From Autumnicola tepida (GTDB taxonomy: Bacteria; Bacteroidota; Bacteroidia; Flavobacteriales; Flavobacteriaceae), in NCBI RefSeq assembly GCF_031846485.1, contig NZ_JAVRHQ010000006.1, forward strand, positions 1 to 64,000: a stretch of DNA of 64,000 bases. Direction: 5' to 3'. The position numbers were made by a program, and so were the translations under genes. Numbering within the stretch: position 1 is the first letter of the stretch; each line of letters opens with the position of its first letter. This document shows, one piece after another, positions 41,700-50,338 of the stretch. A model generated the notes under the pieces. It worked only from the letters and a program-made list of their open reading frames with translations, was not told the DNA's origin and did no database searches.

Positions 41700-42074
41700 A
41701 TGCTACAGATAATAAACTTAGAAGAGGAAAATCTTATTGCCGCTAAAATCAGCGGAAAACTTACGGAACAGGATATGCGCAAGCTGCACCCGCTCATTCA
41801 TAATATCATAGAAAAAGGCCATAAAGTGGATTTTTATTTTGAAATAGAAGATTTTGTAGGTTATACCCTTAAAGGATTCTGGGAAGACCTAAAGATTGAT
41901 TCAGCACACTTGGGAGATTACGGTAAGATGGCCTTTGTGGGCAATAAAAAATGGCAGGAATGGGCCGCGAAGGCAACTGATTTTTTTACCGGTTCGGAAG
42001 TAAAATTTTTTGAAAAGACCAATAAAGAAAATGCACTTGAATGGATTAAACGCCCTCATCAAAAAAGTATTTAA
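41700..42074 (+). CDS. STAS/SpoIIAA-like protein, copy 3
   Basis: A 124-residue STAS/SEC14-type protein (MLQIINLEEENLIAAKISGK, KLHPLIHNIIEKGHKVDFYF, MAFVGNKKWQEWAAKATDFF) very similar to the copy at 38793. It begins the transcription unit of the P1B-4 ATPase, ending 2 bp before that gene. The tight coupling suggests it helps or regulates the pump, but no biochemical evidence is available for the family. Confidence 0.8.
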   Translation: MLQIINLEEENLIAAKISGKLTEQDMRKLHPLIHNIIEKGHKVDFYFEIEDFVGYTLKGFWEDLKIDSAHLGDYGKMAFVGNKKWQEWAAKATDFFTGSEVKFFEKTNKENALEWIKRPHQKSI

Positions 42075-42076
42075 TT

Positions 42077-44065
42077 ATGGAAGAAAACAACGAACAAGGC
42101 AAAAAGGACGGCCACGGGCATAGCCACGGTGGTATCCTCGGCAAAAACACAGAACTCTATTTTGCCATTTTGAGTGGGGCCACGCTAATTACAGGTTTCC
42201 TGTTGGAAAAATTCACCGGAATTTCGGACAATATTCCCTTTGGCCTGTATCTGGCCGCCTACTTTTTTGGTGGCTTTTTCACCTTGAAGGAGGCTGTTAC
42301 CAAAGTGGCCAAGGGCGAGTTTGAAATCGATTTCCTAATGCTGGTCGCGGCAGCGGGTGCAGCCTATCTGGGCGAATGGGCAGAGGGGGCTTTGCTGCTC
42401 TTTCTGTTCAGCCTAGGGCACGCCCTGGAACACTACGCGATGGCTAAAGCCCAAAAATCCATTGCCGCATTAACGGACCTCGCCCCCAAAACGGCCCTGC
42501 TTAAAAAGGATGACGATACCGTGGAGGTGAGCATAGAAGAACTACAGGTGGGTGACATTATCATGGTGAGGCCTAACAGCAAGATTTCCGCCGATGGAGT
42601 CATCATAAAGGGTAAAAGTAGTGTGGACCAGTCGCCCATTACCGGGGAGAGCGTTCCGGTGGACAAAACACCGATAGAGAATACCGGTAAAGAATATACC
42701 GCAAAGAGCGATATACCCGATGAAAGCCGTGTGTTCTCAGGGACTATCAACGGCAACAATACCCTGGAGATAAAGGTAATCAAAGAGGCCAAGGACTCGA
42801 CCCTTAACCGCCTGGTCACGATGGTGCAGGAGGCTCAAGAGCAAAAATCGCCTACCCAGTTGTTGACCGATAAATTTGAGCGGTACTATGTGCCGGCGGT
42901 CATCATACTGGTCATTCTCTTGAACTTCGCCTTTTTGGTCATCGATGAGACCTGGAGCGAGAGCCTCTACCGTTCTCTGGCGGTATTGGTAGCTGCAAGT
43001 CCGTGCGCGCTGGCCATTTCTACGCCTTCTGCAGTATTGAGTGGTGTGGCAAGGGCTGCAAAGGGCGGGGTTTTGATAAAAGGTGGTCGCCCATTGGAAG
43101 ACCTAGGGGTACTTACCGCACTGGCTTTTGACAAGACGGGTACCCTTACCGAGGGAAAACCAAAACTCACCGATGTGAAAACTATAGGCAACATTGAGGA
43201 AAAGGAGTTTTTGGAAATTGCTGTCGCGGTGGAAGAACTCAGCGACCATCCCTTGGCGAAAGCCGTGGTACGGGACGGTATGGAACTGCTGGGAAAGGAC
43301 AACAAGATACCTGATGCCAATGACCTGGAAGCCATACAGGGCAAGGGTATAAAGGCGAGCTATCAGGGAAGCCCGGTCTTTATAGGCAATCTGGAACTCT
43401 TTGAGGATATAGATGATGGTGTCCCCGATAAAGTCTCAGAAAAGGTAAGAAACCTTGAAGGCCAAGGAAAGACCACGATGCTAATAAAAAGGGGCGATGA
43501 ATTTATAGGAATGTTGGGCCTTATGGACACCCCACGGGAAAAGGCCAGAGAAACCCTTTCGCAACTAAAGGAAATAGGTATCAAGAAGATGATCATGCTT
43601 ACGGGCGACAACCAGAAAGTTGCCGATGCAGTAGCGGAGGAAATCGGGCTGACAGAAGCCCGTGGTAGCCTGCTGCCCGAAGAAAAAGTGGAGGCCATCA
43701 AAAAATTATCTGAACAGGAGAACAAACTGGCTATGGTGGGGGATGGGGTAAACGATGCCCCGGCTATGGCAAACAGTACGGTAGGTATCGCCATGGGTGC
43801 TGCAGGCAGCGACGTAGCCCTGGAGACTGCAGATATAGCGCTGATGGCGGACAAACTGGAAACACTACCCTTTGCCATAGGGCTGAGCAGAAAAGCCAAG
43901 TCCGTTATTAGGCAGAACCTGTGGGTAAGCCTTGGCGTGGTAGCGTTGCTCATACCGGCCACGATAATGAGCTGGGCCAGTATTGGTATCGCGGTGGCCA
44001 TCCACGAAGGTTCTACATTGGTAGTGGTAGGTAATGCGCTTCGGCTTTTAGCATTCAAGAAATAA
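42077..44065 (+). CDS. P1B-4-type heavy-metal ATPase (Co/Zn-type)
   Basis: A metal-exporting P-type ATPase of 662 residues. Instead of an HMA domain it has a short His-rich start (GKKDGHGHSHGG). The transmembrane metal site is Ser308-Pro309-Cys310 (AASPCALAIS) and the sixth helix has His643-Glu-Gly-Ser-Thr (HEGST). The SPC plus HEGxT combination defines the P1B-4 group (CoaT/CtpD/CzcP), which exports Co2+, Zn2+, Fe2+ or related ions. The phosphorylation site is Asp352 in DKTGT. The GC content is visibly higher than in the neighbours, which hints at a separate origin. A Fur-family gene follows. Confidence 0.93.
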   Translation: MEENNEQGKKDGHGHSHGGILGKNTELYFAILSGATLITGFLLEKFTGISDNIPFGLYLAAYFFGGFFTLKEAVTKVAKGEFEIDFLMLVAAAGAAYLGEWAEGALLLFLFSLGHALEHYAMAKAQKSIAALTDLAPKTALLKKDDDTVEVSIEELQVGDIIMVRPNSKISADGVIIKGKSSVDQSPITGESVPVDKTPIENTGKEYTAKSDIPDESRVFSGTINGNNTLEIKVIKEAKDSTLNRLVTMVQEAQEQKSPTQLLTDKFERYYVPAVIILVILLNFAFLVIDETWSESLYRSLAVLVAASPCALAISTPSAVLSGVARAAKGGVLIKGGRPLEDLGVLTALAFDKTGTLTEGKPKLTDVKTIGNIEEKEFLEIAVAVEELSDHPLAKAVVRDGMELLGKDNKIPDANDLEAIQGKGIKASYQGSPVFIGNLELFEDIDDGVPDKVSEKVRNLEGQGKTTMLIKRGDEFIGMLGLMDTPREKARETLSQLKEIGIKKMIMLTGDNQKVADAVAEEIGLTEARGSLLPEEKVEAIKKLSEQENKLAMVGDGVNDAPAMANSTVGIAMGAAGSDVALETADIALMADKLETLPFAIGLSRKAKSVIRQNLWVSLGVVALLIPATIMSWASIGIAVAIHEGSTLVVVGNALRLLAFKK

Positions 44066-44103
44066 ACTTAGTAAAGGAGGCTACCTTTGAATCAACATTA
44101 AAA

Positions 44104-44538
44104 ATGAACAAAACGGAAAAAATATTATCCAGTCACGGTATTCGCCCTACTCAAATGAGGTCCAAGATATACAGGTATCTGAGAAGGAAGCAAAGTGCCG
44201 TGTCCTTTTCCGATTTAAAAAAGGTCTTTGCTAAAAAGAGCGAAACCAATAAAACAGCAAACAGAACGACTTTTTATCGCAGCCTTAAAATCTATGAGGA
44301 TAAAGGACTAATTCATCAGATTAATGATGGAACCGGAGTAGCAAAATTTGCGATTTCCGGTGAAAATACAAAAAGTAAATACGGTACGGATTTACATCTG
44401 CACTTTCATTGTACCGAATGTAAGAAAACAATCTGTTTGCCAAATAAAATACCGGAAGAAAGTTTACCAAGTGATTATAAAATAAACGATGTCAACCTGG
44501 TATTAAAAGGAATATGTGTAAAATGTAAGGAAAAATAA
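44104..44538 (+). CDS. Fur-family metalloregulator, copy 2
   Basis: A 144-residue Fur-type protein (RPTQMRSKIYRYLRRKQSAV, then NRTTFYRSLKIYEDKGLIHQ) with the ligand-rich dimerisation segment YGTDLHLHFHCTECKKTICL and a terminal CVKCKEK. It is clearly paralogous to the Fur protein at 37553 and stands in the same place relative to a metal exporter. Zinc sensing is likely, but the metal cannot be fixed from sequence. It probably controls the upstream ATPase and itself, perhaps through the 17-bp motif at 41648. Confidence 0.88.
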   Translation: MNKTEKILSSHGIRPTQMRSKIYRYLRRKQSAVSFSDLKKVFAKKSETNKTANRTTFYRSLKIYEDKGLIHQINDGTGVAKFAISGENTKSKYGTDLHLHFHCTECKKTICLPNKIPEESLPSDYKINDVNLVLKGICVKCKEK

Positions 44539-44539
44539 G

Positions 44540-44602
44540 AGGTGGGAGATCCAGAACCTTGAACCCTTGCTCCCAAGAGTCAAGTTCAAGGTTCTTCCAC
44601 CT
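44540..44602 (+). promoter_or_regulatory. Large hairpin between fur and lpd
   Basis: An 11-bp perfect inverted repeat, GAACCTTGAAC (44554-44564) and GTTCAAGGTTC (44584-44594), is enclosed by an outer pair AGGTGG/CCACCT. It starts 1 bp after the Fur stop and ends 23 nt before the lpd start. There is no T tract. It can be a transcript end for fur or a leader structure for lpd. Its sequence is unrelated to the hairpins at 11964, 20611 and 57283. Confidence 0.6.
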
Positions 44603-44625
44603 TATTTAACCAAAAAAATATAACA

Positions 44626-46029
44626 ATGGAAAAATATGATATATCAATTATTGGTTCCGGTCCCGGTGGCTATGTGTGTGCCATACGTGCGGCACAACTG
44701 GGCTTTAAGGTGGCTATAATCGAAAGGTACAGCACCCTCGGCGGCACTTGCCTTAACGTGGGTTGCATCCCTTCAAAAGCCTGGCTGGAAGCCTCGGAAC
44801 ATTACCACAAGCTCAAACACCAATTCGAGGATTTTGGCATTGGTGTCAAGGAGGCGAATATAGATATTGCAAAAATGAACCAAAGGGTTCAGGATGTCGT
44901 GGGGGAAATCATCAACGGGGTAGCCTACCTGATGAAAAAGAACAAGGTTACCGTTTATGAAGGCCACGGAACTATCAAGGATAAGAACACCATTGAAATT
45001 AAGGGCGAGGACGAAACACAAACCATAGAAACCGATAAGATGGTCATCGCCACGGGGTCAAAACCCGCATCACTGCCCAACATAGAAATAGATAAAAAAA
45101 GGATTATTTCCTCTACGGAAGCCCTTGCCCTCAAAGAAATCCCCAAACAATTGATGGTCGTTGGAGGTGGTGTCATTGGGGTCGAAATAGGTTCGGTCTT
45201 CGCCAGGTTGGGCTCAAAGGTTTCCATCGTAGAGTATTTCGATGGGCTTATCTATACAATGGACAAATCTGTAGGGCATCAATTGTACAGGTCCCTAAGG
45301 AAACAGGATATTGATTTCTATCTGGAGCACAAGGTCACAAAAGCTGTGGCAGCAGAAGGTAAAGTAAGCCTTACCGCACAGAACAGGAAAGACGACAAGG
45401 AAATGCAGTTGGAAGGAGACCTTTGCCTAATGGCCATAGGCAGAAAACCATATACCGACAATCTGGGCCTCGAAAACCTGGAAGTGGCAACCAACGACAA
45501 AGGACAAATAAAGGTAGATGACAACCTGGAAACCAATATAAAAGGGGTCTATGCCATAGGAGATGTAGTCCGTGGGGCGATGCTCGCCCATAAGGCCAGT
45601 GAAGAAGGTGTTTTTGTAGCCGAACGCATTGCGGGACAAAAGCCGCATATCAATTATTCCCTCATACCAAACATTGTCTATACACAACCGGAAGTGGCCG
45701 GCGTGGGCCTTACCGAGGAGGAACTTAAGGAAGCAGGTAGAGCAATAAAAACGGGCTCATTTCCTTTCAAGGCCAATGCAAGGGCCAAGATAAGTATGGA
45801 CACGGACGGCTTTATAAAAGTGATTGCGGACAAGGAAACCGATGAGATTTTGGGCGTTCATATGATAGGTCCGCGCATAGCCGATAGTTATACGGAAGCT
45901 GTCGTAGCGATGGAATTCAGGGCAGCGGCAGAAGATATTGCACGGATGTCCCACGGACACCCCACATTTTCAGAAACCTTTAAGGAAGCCTGCTTGGCCG
46001 CTACCGAAGACCGGGCGTTGCATATATAA
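44626..46029 (+). CDS. Dihydrolipoyl dehydrogenase
   Basis: A flavin disulfide oxidoreductase of 467 residues. The FAD motif GSGPGGYVCAIRAAQLG is near the start, the redox pair Cys42/Cys47 is in GGTCLNVGCIPSK, the NAD motif VVGGGVIGVEIGSVFARLG follows, and the C-terminal His-Glu motif is HGHPTFSETFKEA. It lacks the extra cysteines of mercuric reductase, so mercury reduction is unlikely. Being outside a pyruvate dehydrogenase operon and inside a metal island, it may regenerate dihydrolipoyl or other thiols damaged by soft metals; this is an inference. Confidence 0.93.
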   Translation: MEKYDISIIGSGPGGYVCAIRAAQLGFKVAIIERYSTLGGTCLNVGCIPSKAWLEASEHYHKLKHQFEDFGIGVKEANIDIAKMNQRVQDVVGEIINGVAYLMKKNKVTVYEGHGTIKDKNTIEIKGEDETQTIETDKMVIATGSKPASLPNIEIDKKRIISSTEALALKEIPKQLMVVGGGVIGVEIGSVFARLGSKVSIVEYFDGLIYTMDKSVGHQLYRSLRKQDIDFYLEHKVTKAVAAEGKVSLTAQNRKDDKEMQLEGDLCLMAIGRKPYTDNLGLENLEVATNDKGQIKVDDNLETNIKGVYAIGDVVRGAMLAHKASEEGVFVAERIAGQKPHINYSLIPNIVYTQPEVAGVGLTEEELKEAGRAIKTGSFPFKANARAKISMDTDGFIKVIADKETDEILGVHMIGPRIADSYTEAVVAMEFRAAAEDIARMSHGHPTFSETFKEACLAATEDRALHI

Positions 46030-46037
46030 ATTTTGGA

Positions 46038-47435
46038 ATGGAGAATAAGGAAAAAGATGTTACTATGAATGAACCCCAAAAAGCACAGTCAGCGTTGGCT
46101 TATGTGAGGGAAACCGCACAGAAGTTTCTCGATAGGGAAACGGCGGGCGGCATCCTTTTGATTATTGCTACTATCGTAGCCCTTTTTTTGGGCAATTCCC
46201 AATTTTCGGAGATGTACCACCATTATCTTAAAGATGAGTTTGTAATTGAATTCTCAGAACATTTTAATTTTGGGCTAACTATTGAAGAATGGATCAATGA
46301 TGGCCTGATGGCAATTTTCTTTCTGGTTGCTGGTTTGGAATTGAAAAGGGAAGTCCTGGTAGGGGAATTATCATCCTTTAAAAAAGCGTCTTCTCCACTT
46401 CTGGCAGCATTAGGAGGTATGATAGTTCCTGCCCTGATATTCGCAAGTTTTAATTCAGGAACAGCTTATATAAGGGGATGGGGAATACCAATGGCTACGG
46501 ATATAGCCTATTCCCTTGGCATTATTGGTCTTTTGGGAAAAAAAATACCTTCTCAGTTGAAAATATTTTTGGTGGCATTGGCAATAGCAGATGATGTGGG
46601 TGCCATTCTGGTTATAGCCCTTTTTTACAGCAGTCAAATAAGCTGGTTTTATCTGGTTGGTGGCCTCGGAATATTTGTTGGCCTTTTGGTACTAAATAAA
46701 ATTAGGGTTAAGAACCTGTTATGGTATATTACAGGTGGAATTGTACTATGGTACTTTTTTCTGAATTCAGGTGTCCATCCCACCATTGCGGGAGTGTTAT
46801 TTGCTATTACCATTCCCGTAAGGCCTAAACTGGACAGTAAACACCTTAAGGATAGAACCACCCGGAATCTGGGTCAGTTGGAAGAAGCAGATATTGAAAC
46901 TAAAAATCCCCTTCAGGATATAAAGCAACGCCTAATTCTAAAAGCAATCAAAAAAGATACTGAGAATTCAAGGCCTCCGTTGCTAAAATTAGAGAACTCC
47001 CTTATCGACTTTAATGCTTTTTTTATTATCCCAATATTTGCGATTGCCAACGCCGGGGTAAAGTTAGATGTAAGTTTTTTAGAAGTTGTTTCCAGTTCCT
47101 TGGGTTTAGGGGTAATCGCCGGGCTTGCCGTTGGGAAAGTAACTGGTATTAGTCTCTTCACCTGGCTTGGACAGAAAATAGGTGTTTCTTCCATTCATAG
47201 TTCTTTAAAATGGAAACATATTTTGGGGGTTGGAATGATTGCCGGGATTGGTTTTACCATGTCCCTGTTTATAACCAACCTGGCTTTTACCAATCCAGAG
47301 CTGGTAAAGGTTTCAAAAATAAGCATTTTGATCGCTTCCTCTATCGCGGCCTTAATAGGCGTACTTATTTTATTTTTAAGCTCGCCGGTAAAACAAAAAA
47401 ATAAAAATATTAAAACTCTGCATAGGATACGGTAA
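46038..47435 (+). CDS. NhaA Na+/H+ antiporter
   Basis: A 465-residue NhaA-type electrogenic sodium/proton antiporter with the family motifs RETAGGILLIIATIVALFLG, NDGLMAIFFLVAGLELKRE and the ion-binding AIADDVGAILVIALFY (Asp-Asp pair). There are about 12 helices and a C-terminal Lys/Asn tail. The ATG at 46038 is 8 bp after the lpd stop; an internal ATG at 46065 is also possible. It may balance protons and sodium used by the RND pumps and exchangers nearby. Confidence 0.95.
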   Translation: MENKEKDVTMNEPQKAQSALAYVRETAQKFLDRETAGGILLIIATIVALFLGNSQFSEMYHHYLKDEFVIEFSEHFNFGLTIEEWINDGLMAIFFLVAGLELKREVLVGELSSFKKASSPLLAALGGMIVPALIFASFNSGTAYIRGWGIPMATDIAYSLGIIGLLGKKIPSQLKIFLVALAIADDVGAILVIALFYSSQISWFYLVGGLGIFVGLLVLNKIRVKNLLWYITGGIVLWYFFLNSGVHPTIAGVLFAITIPVRPKLDSKHLKDRTTRNLGQLEEADIETKNPLQDIKQRLILKAIKKDTENSRPPLLKLENSLIDFNAFFIIPIFAIANAGVKLDVSFLEVVSSSLGLGVIAGLAVGKVTGISLFTWLGQKIGVSSIHSSLKWKHILGVGMIAGIGFTMSLFITNLAFTNPELVKVSKISILIASSIAALIGVLILFLSSPVKQKNKNIKTLHRIR

Positions 47436-47445
47436 ATAAGGAAAT

Positions 47446-48237
47446 ATGAATAAAAGCACTTTTAAGGTTACCCAAATGGACTGCCCTTCTGAAGAACAGA
47501 TGATAAGGATGAAACTTGAGTCAAACCCTCAAATCAAATATCTGGATTTTGACATTCCAAATAGGAAATTAGATGTATACCATAAGGGGAATGCTCAGGA
47601 AGTAAACACCGTATTGGGGGAATTAAAGCTGGGGGAAAAACTTTTGGGAACAGAAAAGGCGGAAACACCTATTGCCGAAGACGAGACCAAACAAAAGAAG
47701 ATACTCTGGTGGGTCTTGTACATTAATTTTGGTTTTTTCGTTATCGAAATGACCACGGGTTGGATTTCTTCCTCGATGGGTCTTATTGCCGATTCACTGG
47801 ATATGTTGGCTGATTCCATTGTATATGCCTTGAGCCTTTTTGCCGTAGGCGGTGCTATTACCAGAAAAAAGGAAGTGGCGAAATTCAGTGGCTATTTTCA
47901 GATGGCGTTGGCCCTGCTGGGATTTTCTGAGGTGTTGAGAAGGTTTTTGAGCAGTAGTGAGACCCCTTTGTTTCAGTGGATGATTGTCGTTTCTATTTTC
48001 GCCCTTATTGGTAATCTGGTCTCTCTATGGCTAATAAACAAGGCCAAGAGTAAGGAGGCGCATATGCAGGCAAGTGCCATCTTTACCTCAAACGACATTA
48101 TTGTGAACGGCGGGGTAATACTGGCAGGGGTGCTGGTTTATTTTTTGGACAGTAAATGGCCCGATTTGGTCATAGGGGGTGTTGTGTTTGCCTTTGTGAT
48201 GCGCGGGGCCATTAGAATTTTAAAATTGTCGAAATAA
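47446..48237 (+). CDS. CDF-like cation transporter with an N-terminal HMA-like domain
   Basis: A 263-residue protein. Residues 1-70 resemble an HMA-like ferredoxin fold with a single Cys (FKVTQMDCPSEEQMIRMKLE) instead of CxxC. The membrane part (about 85-263) has five or six helices with Asp-rich sites ADSLDMLADSIVYALSLFAV and IFTSNDIIVNGGVILAG, similar to the cation diffusion facilitators but without the cytosolic C-terminal domain. It probably antiports Zn2+ or another divalent cation against protons. It lies 10 bp after nhaA and 1 bp before the lspA-like gene. Confidence 0.82.
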   Translation: MNKSTFKVTQMDCPSEEQMIRMKLESNPQIKYLDFDIPNRKLDVYHKGNAQEVNTVLGELKLGEKLLGTEKAETPIAEDETKQKKILWWVLYINFGFFVIEMTTGWISSSMGLIADSLDMLADSIVYALSLFAVGGAITRKKEVAKFSGYFQMALALLGFSEVLRRFLSSSETPLFQWMIVVSIFALIGNLVSLWLINKAKSKEAHMQASAIFTSNDIIVNGGVILAGVLVYFLDSKWPDLVIGGVVFAFVMRGAIRILKLSK

Positions 48238-48238
48238 T

Positions 48239-48910
48239 TTGAATGTACAACATCAAATAGTATCAAATGGCAACAAACCAATTGTGGAGAAAAGAACTAT
48301 AATCCTGCTGATTTTACTATTGTTGGCCATAGACCAGACAATAAAAATATTGGTTAAGACTAATTTTTATTATGGAGAGGAATATTATGTGTTTGGCCAG
48401 GATTGGTTTCGGTTACATTTTTTGGAAAACTCCGGGATGGCCTGGGGATTCAAGTTTGGCGATGGTTATCTGGCCAAAGTTGTTTTAATTTTATTCCGGT
48501 TGGCAGCGATCATATTGGGAACTTTTTATATCCATAAGATGATTAAGAAGGGATATGCCCAGTTTTTTTTAATCAGTGCAGCATTTATATACGCAGGTGC
48601 GCTAGGCAATTTGATTGATGGAGCTTTCTACGGAATGATTTTTGAAAAAAGTGACCCGGCACTTCAAAATATTGCGGGAATATTCCCGTCGGGCGGTGGT
48701 TATTCGGGATTTTTAAACGGTAATGTGGTCGATATGTGGTTCTTTCCGATTATAGACACCAGGCTTCCGGAATGGTTGCCATTTTGGGGCGGGGATCATT
48801 TTACGTTTTTCGACCCTGTATTCAATACAGCGGATGTTTGGATCAGTACGGGAGTTCTTTTACTCCTGGTTTTTCATAAAAAACATCACAAGACAAAAAA
48901 ACTCAAATAA
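48239..48910 (+). CDS. Signal peptidase II (LspA-like)
   Basis: A 223-residue lipoprotein signal peptidase. The start is a TTG 1 bp after the preceding stop; a GTG at 48284 is an alternative. Four helices and both catalytic regions are visible: GALGNLIDGAFYG and, after an insertion typical of Bacteroidota, FNTADVWIS (the FNxAD motif). It cleaves prolipoproteins at the lipobox Cys. It is an extra copy embedded in a metal operon. A similar association is known in the lead-resistance operon (PbrC), and several lipoproteins in this window could be its substrates. Confidence 0.9.
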   Translation: MNVQHQIVSNGNKPIVEKRTIILLILLLLAIDQTIKILVKTNFYYGEEYYVFGQDWFRLHFLENSGMAWGFKFGDGYLAKVVLILFRLAAIILGTFYIHKMIKKGYAQFFLISAAFIYAGALGNLIDGAFYGMIFEKSDPALQNIAGIFPSGGGYSGFLNGNVVDMWFFPIIDTRLPEWLPFWGGDHFTFFDPVFNTADVWISTGVLLLLVFHKKHHKTKKLK

Positions 48911-48963
48911 TAAACATTTGAATATACGAATGCTAACAGAACAATTTTAAACAACTATATACG

Positions 48964-49962
48964 ATGAATGTCTGGCTTTGGGTAGTAATATTGGGATTAG
49001 CGGCCTGGGCCGCCCACTGGGGTGCGGACCGATTGTTGACCCCTTTGAAGTTGCTCCGCAAGCAATGGGGCCTTACCGCTTCTGCAGGTGCCGCATTCCT
49101 TGCCATTGTCACGGCAAGCCCTGAAGTTGCCATAAACATTGCAAGTGCGGCACGGGACGTTTCCGATATTGGCCTGGGCAATTTGTTGGGTTCCAATATT
49201 ATTTCCATTCCCTTGATGGTGACCATAGCTTATTTTGCTTCAAGGAAACAGTTCAAGAACAACAAGGAACATCAAGAACATCGTGATAAAAACATTTTGG
49301 CGTTAAACAAACGTTCGGTTGCAGTATTGTCCCTTCCCTATCTGGGCATTATCGCCCTTGTTGCCATTTTGACCTTGCCAAAGCCCTGGCGCGGGCTACA
49401 ACCAATAGACGGGTGGATTATGCTGGGTGCATATATTGCATTCCTGGCCCACGCCATAGTAAAAGGCAAGGAAAAGGGCAAAAATGTAGAATGGAACAAA
49501 AAACAGGTCTTGTTATCGATTGCCGGGGCCATTGCCATTGCGACCGGTGCCTTTTTTATTGTTAAGGCAACTGAAAATATCGTTTCTGTCTTGGGCATTT
49601 CTGAAATCGTGGGTGGCCTTTTTATCACGGGCATAATGACCACGGCACCGGAAATTTTTAAGACCTGGAGCGTGGTAAAAGGGGGCGAGGTGACAGCGGG
49701 CACCACCAGTGTGATTGCAGATAATGCCGTAACTATGACACTGGCCTTTTTTCCGCTTGCTTTAGTAACCACCCCGATTGAGGATTTTCAACTTTATTGG
49801 GTAAACCTGGCTTTTGTGGGTTTAATGCCCTTGTTATATTCATTATTTATTCATCAGAGCAAGGAACAGCACGGATTTACCCGCTGGCAAATTTTCGCCT
49901 TTGATGCAGCATATATTGTATATTTAATGGTAATGGTTTTTTTCGTATTAAAATTGTTTTAA
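48964..49962 (+). CDS. CaCA-type cation exchanger (Na+/Ca2+ exchanger family)
   Basis: A 332-residue membrane protein with the two inverted alpha repeats of the CaCA family: AIVTASPEVAINIASAARDV with IGLGNLLGSNIISIP, and GGLFITGIMTTAPEIFKTWS with TTSVIADNAVTMTLAF. There are about ten helices. The repeats carry the acidic residues that bind the exchanged cation. It probably exchanges Na+ or H+ against Ca2+ or a related divalent ion. It follows the lspA-like gene by 53 bp and precedes two small genes. Confidence 0.88.
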   Translation: MNVWLWVVILGLAAWAAHWGADRLLTPLKLLRKQWGLTASAGAAFLAIVTASPEVAINIASAARDVSDIGLGNLLGSNIISIPLMVTIAYFASRKQFKNNKEHQEHRDKNILALNKRSVAVLSLPYLGIIALVAILTLPKPWRGLQPIDGWIMLGAYIAFLAHAIVKGKEKGKNVEWNKKQVLLSIAGAIAIATGAFFIVKATENIVSVLGISEIVGGLFITGIMTTAPEIFKTWSVVKGGEVTAGTTSVIADNAVTMTLAFFPLALVTTPIEDFQLYWVNLAFVGLMPLLYSLFIHQSKEQHGFTRWQIFAFDAAYIVYLMVMVFFVLKLF

Positions 49963-49967
49963 AAATT

Positions 49968-50138
49968 ATGGAAGATTTGTTCAAAGACTATCAGGAAAGG
50001 CTCAATCAATTGGATGAGAATATAAGGGTAGCAGCAGTAAAATATGCAGTAGGTTTTTATTCAAATAAAAACTGCTCCAAAGAAGAAGCTCTTGAACGAG
50101 GTATAACGAAGGCTGAAATGCACAATAGAAAAATATGA
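49968..50138 (+). CDS. Small protein, 56 residues, paralogue of the next gene
   Basis: An ORF with ATG at 49968, 5 bp after the exchanger stop, encoding MEDLFKDYQERLNQLDENIR and ending KEEALERGITKAEMHNRKI. It overlaps the next gene by 4 bp (ATGA). The two proteins are alike: both have an aromatic/acidic start, an Arg-Leu-x-x-Leu turn, an Ala/Lys-rich helix, and an E(E/D)A(L/I)xxGIxKAE motif near the end. I recognise no family. The overlap and the shared motif support a real gene pair, perhaps forming a heterodimer. Confidence 0.7.
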   Translation: MEDLFKDYQERLNQLDENIRVAAVKYAVGFYSNKNCSKEEALERGITKAEMHNRKI

Positions 50139-50338
50139 TTCAGCCCAAATGGATAAAATTTATGCAATGGACGTTTGAAGAATTTAATGCTCGTTTGGAC
50201 GGTCTCCATCCTTTAGTAAAAAAGAAAGCTCTCGAAATTGCTAAAAATCTGGTGATGGAAGAGGATTACACCAGGGAGGACGCCATAAAAAAAGGAATTA
50301 TGAAAGCCGAAGAATGGTTCTATGACCTTGGAGGATAA
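50135..50338 (+). CDS. Small protein, 67 residues, paralogue of the preceding gene
   Basis: A short, highly charged helical protein with MQWTFEEFNARLDGLHPLVK, ALEIAKNLVMEED and EDAIKKGIMKAEEWFYDLGG. The start at 50135 overlaps the previous stop (ATGA). The internal ATG at 50162 (MQWTFEEF) aligns better with the paralogue, so the true protein may have 58 residues. Function unknown. It is the last of the exchanger group; the universal stress protein follows 117 bp later. Confidence 0.7.
   Translation: MIQPKWIKFMQWTFEEFNARLDGLHPLVKKKALEIAKNLVMEEDYTREDAIKKGIMKAEEWFYDLGG

Noticed and set aside
44626..46029. Mercuric reductase
   Set aside because: There is no N-terminal HMA domain and no C-terminal vicinal Cys pair; the ending is the HGHPTFSE motif of lipoamide dehydrogenase.
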